Assembly (NCBI RefSeq): GCF_003315795.1
Contig: NZ_QMEY01000003.1
Location: 372,001 to 436,000 of the forward strand
Length of the DNA: 64,000 nt
Source: Spongiactinospora rosea
GTDB taxonomy: Bacteria > Actinomycetota > Actinomycetes > Streptosporangiales > Streptosporangiaceae
Direction: 5' to 3'
The position numbers and the translations under genes are program-made. Positions 52,508 to 60,790 of the stretch are shown here, piece by piece; the stretch's first letter is position 1; every line of letters starts with the position of its first letter. The notes below the pieces were generated by a model. That model saw only the letters and a list, made by a program, of their open reading frames with translations, did not search any database and was not told where the DNA came from.

Positions 52508-55500
52508 ATGACCCTCCGGCAAGGGCGGTTATGGCGCCGCTCCGCCGTGCACTTATCCGTCACCACCATCTCCTTAGCGACCGCCGTGGCCTCCACGGCG
52601 CTCATCGGGCAGGCCCCGGCCGCGGCGACCCGGGCCACGCCGACCACGAAGATCACCGCCGCGCCACGCTCCTACGATGTCACCCTGATCACCGGTGACC
52701 GTGTCCACGTCACCGAGTCGGCCGGCGGCCGCAGCGCCGCCACGGTCACCCCCGCCAGGCGGGGGACCTCCCTGCCGTCCGGGTTCCGCGTTCAGCAGCG
52801 TGACGGCGACACGTACGTCTACCCGAACGACATGCTCGGCCTGATCCCGGATCGTCTGGATCCCGAGCTGTTCAACGTCACCACGCTGGCCGAAGAGGGG
52901 CACACCGACGCCGGGCCGGCGGCCATTCCGCTCATCCTCACCTATGCGAAGAACGCCACCAAGGCGGCTGTTCCCCAGCTCTCCAGGCTTCGCAGCCTGG
53001 AGAGCATCGGCGGGGCGGGGGTGACCCTGGACAAGGACAAGGCGGCCGACTTCGGTGGCGCGCTCCTCAAGCTCGCCGCGTCCGGCCGTACCAAGGCCGC
53101 GTCCCCGCTGGACGGCGTACGGAAGATCTGGCTGGACCGCAAGGCCAGATCGACGCTGGACCGCAGCACGCATCAGATCGGCGCGCCCGCCGCGTGGGCC
53201 GCCGGGTTCGACGGGACCGGCACCACCGTGGCGGTCCTGGACAGCGGCGTGGACGCCGGGCACCCCGACCTCGCCGGGCGGGTCGCCGTCCAGAAGGACT
53301 TCACCGGCATCGGCACCGGCGACCAGTACGGGCACGGCACGCACGTCGCGGCCATCCTCGGCGGCAGCGGCCAGGGCTCGGCCGGCGCGCGCAAGGGCGT
53401 CGCACCGGGCGCGAGGCTGCTCGACGGCCGGGTCCTCGACGGCGGAGGAATGGGCTACGCGTCCTGGATCATCGACGGGATGGAGTGGGCCGCAGGGGAG
53501 CAGCACGCCGACATCGTCAACCTGAGCCTCGGTTTCGCCGAGCCCGGCGGGCCGCTCACCGACGCGGTGGGCGACCTCACCCGTAGATACGGCACGCTGT
53601 TCGTGGTGGCGGCGGGCAACTCCGGCTGTCAGGCGTGCGTCGGCAGTCCCGGCGACGCTCCCGAGGCGCTGACCGTCGGCGCGGTGGACCGCGAGGACGG
53701 GCTGGCCGATTTCTCCAGCTACGGGCCGGTCGGCATGCAGCGGGCGGTCAAGCCCGACGTCACCGCGCCCGGCGTGGGCATCGTCGCGGCGAGAGCGCGG
53801 GGGACCGGGCTCGGTGAGCCGGTCGACGCCACCTATACCAAGATCTCCGGCACCTCCATGGCCACCCCGCACGTCGCGGGGGCGGCCGCGCTGCTGCGCC
53901 AGGCCAGGCCCGGGATCACCGCGGCCGAGCTGAAGTCGCTGCTGACGGGCACCGCCAAGCCCGGCGCCGGCGTCCCCGCGGACAAGCAGGGCACCGGCCG
54001 GATCGACGTCGCCGCGGCCCTCGCCCAGCCGGTCCAGGCGTCCTCCGGGCCCGTGGACTTCGGGCTCGTGGTGACCCCTGAGGGTGAGCCGGTCGCCCGT
54101 ACCGTCGGCTACCGCAACCCCTCGGCCGCGCCCGTCACGCTCGACCTCAGCGCGGGCGGCGCGTTCACGGTCACCCCGGCCCGGCTGGACCTGCCCGCGG
54201 GCGGCACCGGCCAGGTCACCGTCACCCTCGATCCGGCCAAGGCCGAGGCGGGGTGGCAGCGCGCCGAACTCCTCGCCAAGGCCGGCACCGGCCCCGCGCT
54301 GCGCACGCTGCTCACCGCCAACGCCGAGCCGGAGCGGGCCGAGCTTCAGGTCAAGGCGTTCGCCAGGGACGGCCGGGTCACGAAGCCGGTGGTCAACATC
54401 GTCAACGTGGCCGACGGCGGACTGGACGGCCGCGCGCTGCCCGGCGACCCGGTCCAGTGGTGCGACGAGGGCCAGTTGCCAGGGTCCTGTGTGCGCGTTC
54501 TCCCCGGGACCTACTCCGTACTCGGGCGGGTCCTCACCATGCACCCCGGCCAGGACCCGCTGGAGGAGGGCATGCGCGGCAACGCGCTGCACACCACCTT
54601 CGCCGGCGACCCCGAGGTGGAGGTCACCGGCGACACCGAAGTGGTGCTCGACGCCCGCGAGGCGGTCGAGATCGAGATCGAAACGCCGCATCCGGACGCC
54701 CAGGCGGTTCCTGAGGGCGCGACCAAGCTGATCTGGCACCGGAAGCCGGTGAAGGGCCCGGACAACGTCGACGCCTACCTGCCCGCGGGCAACCTCCAAG
54801 AGCGCTTCTTCGCCACGCCGACCGAGAGCGTGACCAAGGGTGAGTTCGGGTTCGCCAGCAGGTGGCGGCTGGCCGCGCCGCAGATCACCCTGCGGACGCC
54901 GGGCGTCGACCTCGACCCGCGCTACTACGACGCCGTGTGGTTCAGCGACGACACGACCCAGTTCCCGCGCCTGGACGGCGAAGCCGACCTGACGGTCGTC
55001 AACGCCGGGCGGGCCAGGCCGGGCGACCTCGCGGGCAAGGACCTGAGAGGCAGGCTCGCCCTGGTCCGCAGGGACCCGTCGGCCACGGTCGCCGCGCAGT
55101 CCAACGCCGCCGCGGCGGCGGGGGCCAAGCTCGTGGCGATCTACAGCGACACGCCCGGCATGGACGGGGTGTTCCCCGGCACCGGGACGAAACTGTCCGT
55201 CCCGACCGTGCGGCTGACCCAGGAGGAGGGCCTCGCCCTGCTCGCGCGGATGCGTCAGGGACCCGTCGTCGTCCACGCCACCGGCGTGGTCGCCAGTCCC
55301 TACGCCTACGAGGTCTACGAGCGTGAGGAGGGACGGATACCGGCCGGGCTGAAGTACACGGTGGCGCCGCAGGAGGCGGCCACGGTCGAGACCACGTACC
55401 GGACCCAGCTCACCGGCAAGCTGGTGCTGTCGGAGACCCGGTTCGGGTGGCAGCCCTGGGAGGACGGCTCCTACGACGCATGGCACCCGCAGTACGCGCC

Positions 55501-56344
55501 GCGCACCCGGGTGGACTATGTCACCGCCGACCCCGAGCTGAGCTGGGAGGCGATGGCCGTCGCGCCGGAGAGGTACTACAACGTCATCTGGCAGCCGCCG
55601 GACCTGTCGCGGATCTCGCTGTCGGAGTTCACCAACCGGCCGCTCAAGCCGGGCGAGGTGACCAAGCTGGACTGGTTCCGGCAGCCGCTCGCCCCGGGTG
55701 TGCGGCAGTACGACCAGTTGCGCAAGACCGGCGACCTGCTTCACGTGGACATGCAGGCGTACGTCGACGCCCACGGCAACACCGGCACTGTCGGCACGGG
55801 TCCGTTCCCGGGCGCGACGACGACCGACTTCCGCCTGTACCAGGGGGACACACTCGTCGCGCAGACCGCGGGGGTTCCGGCGGGGACGATCGCGCTGCCC
55901 CCGGAGCCCGCGGGCTACCGGATCGAGTACGACGTGCGGACCCCTGGCTCCTACGCCAAGCTGTCCACCCGGACCAGGGCGGTCTGGACGTTCGGCTCGC
56001 AGCGCCCGCAGGGCGAGGAGACCGTGGTCGTCCCGCTGCTGCTCGCCGGGTACGACGTGCCGGTGGACATCCAGAACAGGAGCGGTGCCGACGAGTTCGG
56101 CCTGCGGCTGTACCACCAGCGCGGCTCGGAGGCCGCCGAGATCACGGACGTGTCCCTGGACGTGTCCTACGACGACGGCGCGACCTGGCGGCCCGTCGAC
56201 CGCCTGGTGGGCAAGGGCGGTGGCCTGTACGACGTCTCGGTGGGCCGGCCGGGCGGCGAGTTCGTCTCGCTCCGCCTCAAGGCCACCGACCAGCGCGGGA
56301 ACAGCCTCTCCCAGGAGGTGATCCGCGCCTACGCCCGCCGCTGA
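52508..56344 (+). CDS. Secreted subtilisin-family serine peptidase 1 (S8, with PA domain)
   Basis: Exported peptidase of 1278 residues. The signal peptide (HLSVTTISLATAVASTALIGQAPAAA) is followed by a ~200-residue propeptide region. The S8 catalytic triad is Asp245 (AVLDSGVDAGHPD), His276 (YGHGTHVAAILGG) and Ser450 (SGTSMATPHVAGAAALL), with the oxyanion Asn in VVAAGNSGCQAC. A fibronectin-like/beta-rich region follows, then a PA domain (GDLAGKDLRGRLALVRRDPSATVAAQSNAAAAAGAKLVAIYSDTPGMDG) and further beta domains. The ATG at 52508 follows TGGAGG. This is a large extracellular protease of the Streptomyces type. The neighbouring regulator is likely to control it. Confidence 0.95.
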   Translation: MTLRQGRLWRRSAVHLSVTTISLATAVASTALIGQAPAAATRATPTTKITAAPRSYDVTLITGDRVHVTESAGGRSAATVTPARRGTSLPSGFRVQQRDGDTYVYPNDMLGLIPDRLDPELFNVTTLAEEGHTDAGPAAIPLILTYAKNATKAAVPQLSRLRSLESIGGAGVTLDKDKAADFGGALLKLAASGRTKAASPLDGVRKIWLDRKARSTLDRSTHQIGAPAAWAAGFDGTGTTVAVLDSGVDAGHPDLAGRVAVQKDFTGIGTGDQYGHGTHVAAILGGSGQGSAGARKGVAPGARLLDGRVLDGGGMGYASWIIDGMEWAAGEQHADIVNLSLGFAEPGGPLTDAVGDLTRRYGTLFVVAAGNSGCQACVGSPGDAPEALTVGAVDREDGLADFSSYGPVGMQRAVKPDVTAPGVGIVAARARGTGLGEPVDATYTKISGTSMATPHVAGAAALLRQARPGITAAELKSLLTGTAKPGAGVPADKQGTGRIDVAAALAQPVQASSGPVDFGLVVTPEGEPVARTVGYRNPSAAPVTLDLSAGGAFTVTPARLDLPAGGTGQVTVTLDPAKAEAGWQRAELLAKAGTGPALRTLLTANAEPERAELQVKAFARDGRVTKPVVNIVNVADGGLDGRALPGDPVQWCDEGQLPGSCVRVLPGTYSVLGRVLTMHPGQDPLEEGMRGNALHTTFAGDPEVEVTGDTEVVLDAREAVEIEIETPHPDAQAVPEGATKLIWHRKPVKGPDNVDAYLPAGNLQERFFATPTESVTKGEFGFASRWRLAAPQITLRTPGVDLDPRYYDAVWFSDDTTQFPRLDGEADLTVVNAGRARPGDLAGKDLRGRLALVRRDPSATVAAQSNAAAAAGAKLVAIYSDTPGMDGVFPGTGTKLSVPTVRLTQEEGLALLARMRQGPVVVHATGVVASPYAYEVYEREEGRIPAGLKYTVAPQEAATVETTYRTQLTGKLVLSETRFGWQPWEDGSYDAWHPQYAPRTRVDYVTADPELSWEAMAVAPERYYNVIWQPPDLSRISLSEFTNRPLKPGEVTKLDWFRQPLAPGVRQYDQLRKTGDLLHVDMQAYVDAHGNTGTVGTGPFPGATTTDFRLYQGDTLVAQTAGVPAGTIALPPEPAGYRIEYDVRTPGSYAKLSTRTRAVWTFGSQRPQGEETVVVPLLLAGYDVPVDIQNRSGADEFGLRLYHQRGSEAAEITDVSLDVSYDDGATWRPVDRLVGKGGGLYDVSVGRPGGEFVSLRLKATDQRGNSLSQEVIRAYARR

Positions 56345-56392
56345 CCCGCCCGGCCGGAACGAATCCGGCGAGCGGCGATCATGAGGGAGGCC

Positions 56393-56427
56393 GTCCCTCA
56401 CTCCCGGCGACCCCGGGAGTGAGGGAC
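56393..56427 (+). terminator. Terminator of subtilase 1
   Basis: Perfect 15-bp inverted repeat GTCCCTCACTCCCGG / CCGGGAGTGAGGGAC with a 5-nt loop, about 50 bp after the stop. It is identical in sequence to the terminator of the second copy. Confidence 0.9.
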
Positions 56428-56440
56428 GCGTTCGTTTCCG

Positions 56441-56510
56441 GACGCCGTTCCGCCACGCTGGGTGCACTCATCCGTACGTGCCGCTGGCTGACACGCCTCC
56501 AGGAGAGTCG
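56441..56510 (-). pseudogene. 5' remnant of the TrmB/LuxR-like regulator gene
   Basis: About 55-70 bp that match the start and first ~19 codons of the regulator gene at 52334-52388 (CCGTTCCGCCA...CATCCGTACGTGCC...GGCTGACAC). Its ATG equivalent (CAT at 52386-52388) is not kept in this copy. It is a by-product of the tandem duplication and encodes nothing useful. Confidence 0.75.
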
Positions 56511-56614
56511 GGTTTACGACATGTCAGGTCTTCGCCATGTCCGGACATGGACAGCCGGATGTCCAGACGATTAGGAATTAGGACGATCTTTTCCCCCCTT
56601 TGTGGAGGTTGCCA

Positions 56615-59600
56615 ATGGGCCTCCGGCCGGGATCGCCGCGCTGGCGCCGTGCCGCCCTGACCGTGTCCGTCACCACCGTGTCGCTGGCCACCGCAGTGGC
56701 GGCCACGATGCTCACCGGGACGGGCGCGGCGGCGGTCAGCGCACCCCCCGCGCAGGGGCTCGCGGCCGGGCAGCGCACCTATGACGTGACCCTGATCACC
56801 GGTGACCGCGTTCACGTCACCGAGTCGGCCGGTGGCCGCAGCGCCGCCACGGTCACACCCGCCAGGCGCGGCGACGGCCTGCCGTCCGGGTTCCGCGTCC
56901 AGCAGCGTGACGGCGACACGTACGTCTACCCCAACGACATGCTCGGGCTCGTCCCCGAACGCCTGGACCCCGAGCTGTTCAACGTCACCACGCTGGCCGA
57001 GGAGGGGCACACCGACGCCGGGTCCGGCTCGATCCCGCTCATCCTCACCTACGCCGCGAACGCCACCAAGGCGGCGGTCCCGCAGCTCGGCGGGGTCCGT
57101 GCCCTGCCCAGCATCGGCGGGGCGGGGGCGACCCTGGACAAGGCCAAGGCGGCCGACTTCGGCGGCGCGCTGTCCAAGCTGGCCTCCTCCGCCCGTACCA
57201 AGGCCGCGTCCCCGCTGGACGGCGTGCGCAAGATCTGGCTGGACCGCAAGGTCGGCTCGGTACTCGACCACAGCGTCAAGCAGATCGGCGCGCCCGCCGC
57301 GTGGGCGGCCGGGTTCGACGGGACCGGCACCACCGTGGCGGTACTCGACAGTGGCGTGGACGCCGGGCACCCCGACCTCGCCGGGCGGGTCGCCGTCCAG
57401 AAGGACTTCACCGAGACGGGCGACGGCGACCAGCACGGGCACGGCACGCACGTCGCGGCCATCGTCGGCGGCAGCGGCCAGGGCTCCGGCGGCGCGCGCA
57501 AGGGCGTCGCACCGGGCGCGAAGCTGCTCAGCGGCCGGGTCCTCGACGGCGACGGCGTGGGATTCGCCTCGTGGATCATCGCGGGCATGGAGTGGGCGGC
57601 GGCCGAGCAGCGCGCCGACGTCGTCAACATGAGCCTCGGCACCGCGCAGCCCGGCGGCCCGCTCACCGACGCGGTGGGCGACCTCACCCGCAGGTACGGC
57701 ACGCTGTTCGTGGTGGCGGCGGGCAACTCCGGCTGTCAGGCGTGCGTCGGCAGTCCCGGAGACGCTCCCGAGGCGCTGACCGTCGGCGCGGTGGACCGGC
57801 AGGACCGGCTGGCCGACTTCTCCAGCTACGGGCCGATCGGCATGCAGCGGGCGGTCAAGCCCGACGTCACCGCCCCGGGCGTGGGCGTGGTCGCGGCCAG
57901 GGCGCGGGGGACCGGGCTCGGTGAGCCGGTCGACGACTCCTACACCAGGATGTCCGGCACCTCGATGGCCGCCCCGCACGTCGCGGGTGCCGCCGCGCTG
58001 CTGCGCCAGGCCAGGCCGGGGATCACCGCGGCCGAGCTGAAGTCGCTGCTGATGGGCACCGCCAAGCCCGGCGCCGATATCCCCGCGGACAAGCAGGGCA
58101 CCGGGCGGATCGACGTCGCCGCCGCGCTCGCGCAGCCGGTCCAGGCGTCCTCCGGGCCCGTGGACTTCGGGCTCGTGGTGGTCCCGAAGGGTGAGCCGGT
58201 CGGCCGTACGGTGACCTACCGCAACTCCTCGGCCGCGCCGGTCACGCTCGACCTCAGCGCGGGCGGCGCGTTCACGGTCGTCCCGGCCCGGCTGGACCTG
58301 CCCGCGGGCGGTACCGGCCAGGTGACCGTCACCCTCGACCCGGCCAAGGCCGAGATCGGATGGCAGCGCGCCGAACTCGCCGCCAAGTCCGGCGACGGCC
58401 CCGCGCTGCGCACACTGCTGACCGCCAACGCCGAGCCCCCGCGGGCGAACCTGAAGGTCGTGCCGATCGCCAGGGACGGCCGGGTGACCCGGTCCGTGGT
58501 CAACGTCGTCAATGTCGAGGACGGCGGGCTGGACGGACGCGCGCTGCCCGGCGACCCGGTCCAGTGGTGCGACGACGGAGGCGTCCCCGGCTCGTGCGTA
58601 CGGGTCCTGCCCGGCACCTACTCCGTGCTGGGACGGGTCACCACCGTCCACCCGAGCCTGGACCCCTTCGACGACGGCATGCGCGGCAACATCCTCAACG
58701 CCACCTTCGCCGGCGACCCCGAGGTGAAGGTCACCGCCGACACCGAGGTGGTCCTCGACGCCCGCAAGGCCACCGAGATCAAGATCGACACCCCGCACCG
58801 GGACGCCGAGGCCGGACCGGGCGGGGCCACCAAGCTCACCTGGCACCGGGCCCCCGAGAACGGCCCGGACAACGTGGACGTCTACCTGCCCGCGGGCAGC
58901 CAGGAGGAGCGGTTCTTCGCGACGCCGACCCGGCGGGTGACCAAGGGCGAGTTCGGGTTCGCCGGCAGGTGGCGGCTGACCGCGCCGGAGATCACCCTGC
59001 GGACGCCCGGCATCGACCTTCGCCCCCGCTATGTCGACGCCGTGTGGTTCAGCGACGACACCACCCAGTTCCCGCGCCTGGACGGCAACGCCGTACTCCT
59101 GGCCGCCGACGCCGGGCGGGCCACCGCCAAGGACCTCGCGGGCAAGAACCTGCGGGGCAGGCTGGCCCTGATCCGCAGAGACCCGTCGGCCACGGTCGCG
59201 GAGCAGTCCAACGCCGCCGCGGCGGCGGGGGCCAGACTGGTGGCGATCTACAGCGACACGCCCGGCCTGGACCCGGTGTTCCCGGGCACCGGGACGCGGC
59301 TTTCCGTCCCGACCCTCCGGCTGACCCACGAGGAGGGCCTGCGGCTGCTGGACCGGATGCGCAAGATCCCCGTCGTGGTCCTCGCCACCGGCGTCGTGAC
59401 CAGCCCCTACGCCTACGAAATCTACGAGCGCGAGGAGGGGCGCATTCCGGCCAGGCTGGAGTACACCGTGCGGCCGAGGTCGATGGCCACGGTGCAGACC
59501 ACGTACCGCACCCAGCTCGCCGACAGGCTGGTCCTGTCGGAGACCAGGTTCGGGTGGCAGCCCTGGGAGGACGGCTCCTACGACTCCTGGCACCCGCAGT

Positions 59601-60451
59601 ACGCCCCGAGCACCCGCGTGGACTACGTCACCGCCGACCCCAAGGTCACCTGGGAGGCGATGGCGGTCGCGCCGGAGCACAACTACAACGTCATCTGGCA
59701 GCCGCGGCAGGTGCCGCGGATCGCGCTGAGGGAGTTCACCAACCGGCCGCTCGTGGCGGGGAAGCGGACCGAGCTGGACTGGTTCCGGCAGCCCCTCGCC
59801 CCGGGTGTGCGGCAGTACGACCAGTTGCGCAGGACCGGCGACCTGCTTCACGTGGACATGCAGGCGTACGTGGACGCACACGGCAACACCGGGACCGCCA
59901 GCACGGGTTTCTTCCCGGGCGCGACGACGAGCGACTTCCGCCTGTACCAGGGGGAGACGCTGGTCGCGCAGACCAAGGCCACTCCGGCGGGCACCATCGC
60001 CCTGCCCGCGCAGCGGGAGGACTACCGGATCGAGTACGAGATCCGCACGCCCGAACCGCACGCCAAGCTGTCCACCAGGACCCGGGCGGAGTGGACGTTC
60101 GGCTCGCAGCGGCCGGAGGGCGACGCGACCACGGTGGTGCCGCTGCTGCTCGCCGAGTACGACGCCCCCGTGGACGGCAGGAACCGGGCCAAGAGCGACA
60201 AGCTCGGGCTGCGGCTGTACCACCAGCGCGGCTCGGACCCCGCCCGGATCAAGAACGTGTCCCTGGAGGTCTCCTACGACGACGGCGCCACCTGGCGACC
60301 GGTTGACCGCCTGCGCGCCAAGGGCGGCAACGCGTATGAGGCCAGACTCGGCCGCGCCGGGGGCGAGTTCGTCTCCCTCCGCCTCAAGGCCACCGACCAG
60401 CGCGGAAACAGCCTCTCCCAAGAGCTGATCCGCGCCTACGCCCGCCGCTGA
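56615..60451 (+). CDS. Secreted subtilisin-family serine peptidase 2 (S8, with PA domain)
   Basis: Paralogue of the preceding gene with exactly the same length (1278 residues) and domain order. The signal peptide is TVSVTTVSLATAVAATMLTGTGAAAVSA. The triad is conserved (VLDSGVDAGHPD, HGHGTHVAAIVGG, SGTSMAAPHVAGAAALL), at the same positions (245, 276, 450). Differences are scattered over the whole protein, clustered in the propeptide, the loops around the active site (FTETGDGDQHGHG) and the C-terminal domains (QVPRIALREFTNRPLVAGKR). Both copies look functional, so they may have diverged in specificity. The ATG at 56615 follows TGGAGG. Confidence 0.95.
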   Translation: MGLRPGSPRWRRAALTVSVTTVSLATAVAATMLTGTGAAAVSAPPAQGLAAGQRTYDVTLITGDRVHVTESAGGRSAATVTPARRGDGLPSGFRVQQRDGDTYVYPNDMLGLVPERLDPELFNVTTLAEEGHTDAGSGSIPLILTYAANATKAAVPQLGGVRALPSIGGAGATLDKAKAADFGGALSKLASSARTKAASPLDGVRKIWLDRKVGSVLDHSVKQIGAPAAWAAGFDGTGTTVAVLDSGVDAGHPDLAGRVAVQKDFTETGDGDQHGHGTHVAAIVGGSGQGSGGARKGVAPGAKLLSGRVLDGDGVGFASWIIAGMEWAAAEQRADVVNMSLGTAQPGGPLTDAVGDLTRRYGTLFVVAAGNSGCQACVGSPGDAPEALTVGAVDRQDRLADFSSYGPIGMQRAVKPDVTAPGVGVVAARARGTGLGEPVDDSYTRMSGTSMAAPHVAGAAALLRQARPGITAAELKSLLMGTAKPGADIPADKQGTGRIDVAAALAQPVQASSGPVDFGLVVVPKGEPVGRTVTYRNSSAAPVTLDLSAGGAFTVVPARLDLPAGGTGQVTVTLDPAKAEIGWQRAELAAKSGDGPALRTLLTANAEPPRANLKVVPIARDGRVTRSVVNVVNVEDGGLDGRALPGDPVQWCDDGGVPGSCVRVLPGTYSVLGRVTTVHPSLDPFDDGMRGNILNATFAGDPEVKVTADTEVVLDARKATEIKIDTPHRDAEAGPGGATKLTWHRAPENGPDNVDVYLPAGSQEERFFATPTRRVTKGEFGFAGRWRLTAPEITLRTPGIDLRPRYVDAVWFSDDTTQFPRLDGNAVLLAADAGRATAKDLAGKNLRGRLALIRRDPSATVAEQSNAAAAAGARLVAIYSDTPGLDPVFPGTGTRLSVPTLRLTHEEGLRLLDRMRKIPVVVLATGVVTSPYAYEIYEREEGRIPARLEYTVRPRSMATVQTTYRTQLADRLVLSETRFGWQPWEDGSYDSWHPQYAPSTRVDYVTADPKVTWEAMAVAPEHNYNVIWQPRQVPRIALREFTNRPLVAGKRTELDWFRQPLAPGVRQYDQLRRTGDLLHVDMQAYVDAHGNTGTASTGFFPGATTSDFRLYQGETLVAQTKATPAGTIALPAQREDYRIEYEIRTPEPHAKLSTRTRAEWTFGSQRPEGDATTVVPLLLAEYDAPVDGRNRAKSDKLGLRLYHQRGSDPARIKNVSLEVSYDDGATWRPVDRLRAKGGNAYEARLGRAGGEFVSLRLKATDQRGNSLSQELIRAYARR

Positions 60452-60498
60452 CCCGTCCGGCCGGAACGGATACAGCAAGCGGGAACCTGAGGGAGGCC

Positions 60499-60533
60499 GT
60501 CCCTCACTCCCGGCGACCCCGGGAGTGAGGGAC
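60499..60533 (+). terminator. Terminator of subtilase 2
   Basis: Perfect 15-bp inverted repeat identical to that at 56393-56427, about 50 bp after the stop. From here to 60790 there is no supported gene. Confidence 0.9.
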
Positions 60534-60790
60534 GCGATCCTCCCCACCACGAACCACCTCCGGCCAGCGCCGCTCCCCGCCGGGTGCGGCCTGCCGTAGG
60601 GCGTACGGCCGGTGGGGTGCCGCTGCCGGCGTGACGTGCTCGATGGCGTGGCCCGGACGTGCGCGGCCGTTCTGGCGGTCGTGTGTCCGGCGGTGGGCGT
60701 CGGATCTGCCCGACGCCCACGTCCCTGCCGATCGCATCCCGCGGAACGGGACGCCATGCCCTTGCCCGGCACCGCTAGCGGTGTGGGGGG

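Larger units (their letters stand above)
52334..56430 (+). repeat. Tandem duplication, unit 1
   Basis: First copy of a 4.1-kb tandem duplication. Homology begins inside the 5' end of the regulator gene (GACGCCGTTCCGCCA at 52334) and runs through the promoter, the subtilase gene and its terminator. The offset to the second copy is 4,107 bp at both the upstream border and the gene ends. Confidence 0.9.
56441..60536 (+). repeat. Tandem duplication, unit 2
   Basis: Second copy of the 4.1-kb unit. It starts with GACGCCGTTCCGCCACGCTGGGTGC, a remnant of the regulator's first codons with no regulator attached, then the duplicated promoter, the second subtilase and an identical terminator hairpin. 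Confidence 0.9.

Noticed and set aside
52574..56467. Very long open frame (about 1,297 codons) on the minus strand opposite subtilase 1, and a similar one of about 1,434 codons opposite subtilase 2 (56468-60772)
   Set aside because: Antisense frames stay open by chance in GC-rich genes with strong third-position bias. The products are Gly/Arg/Val/Leu-rich, have no domains, and mirror the subtilase reading frame exactly.
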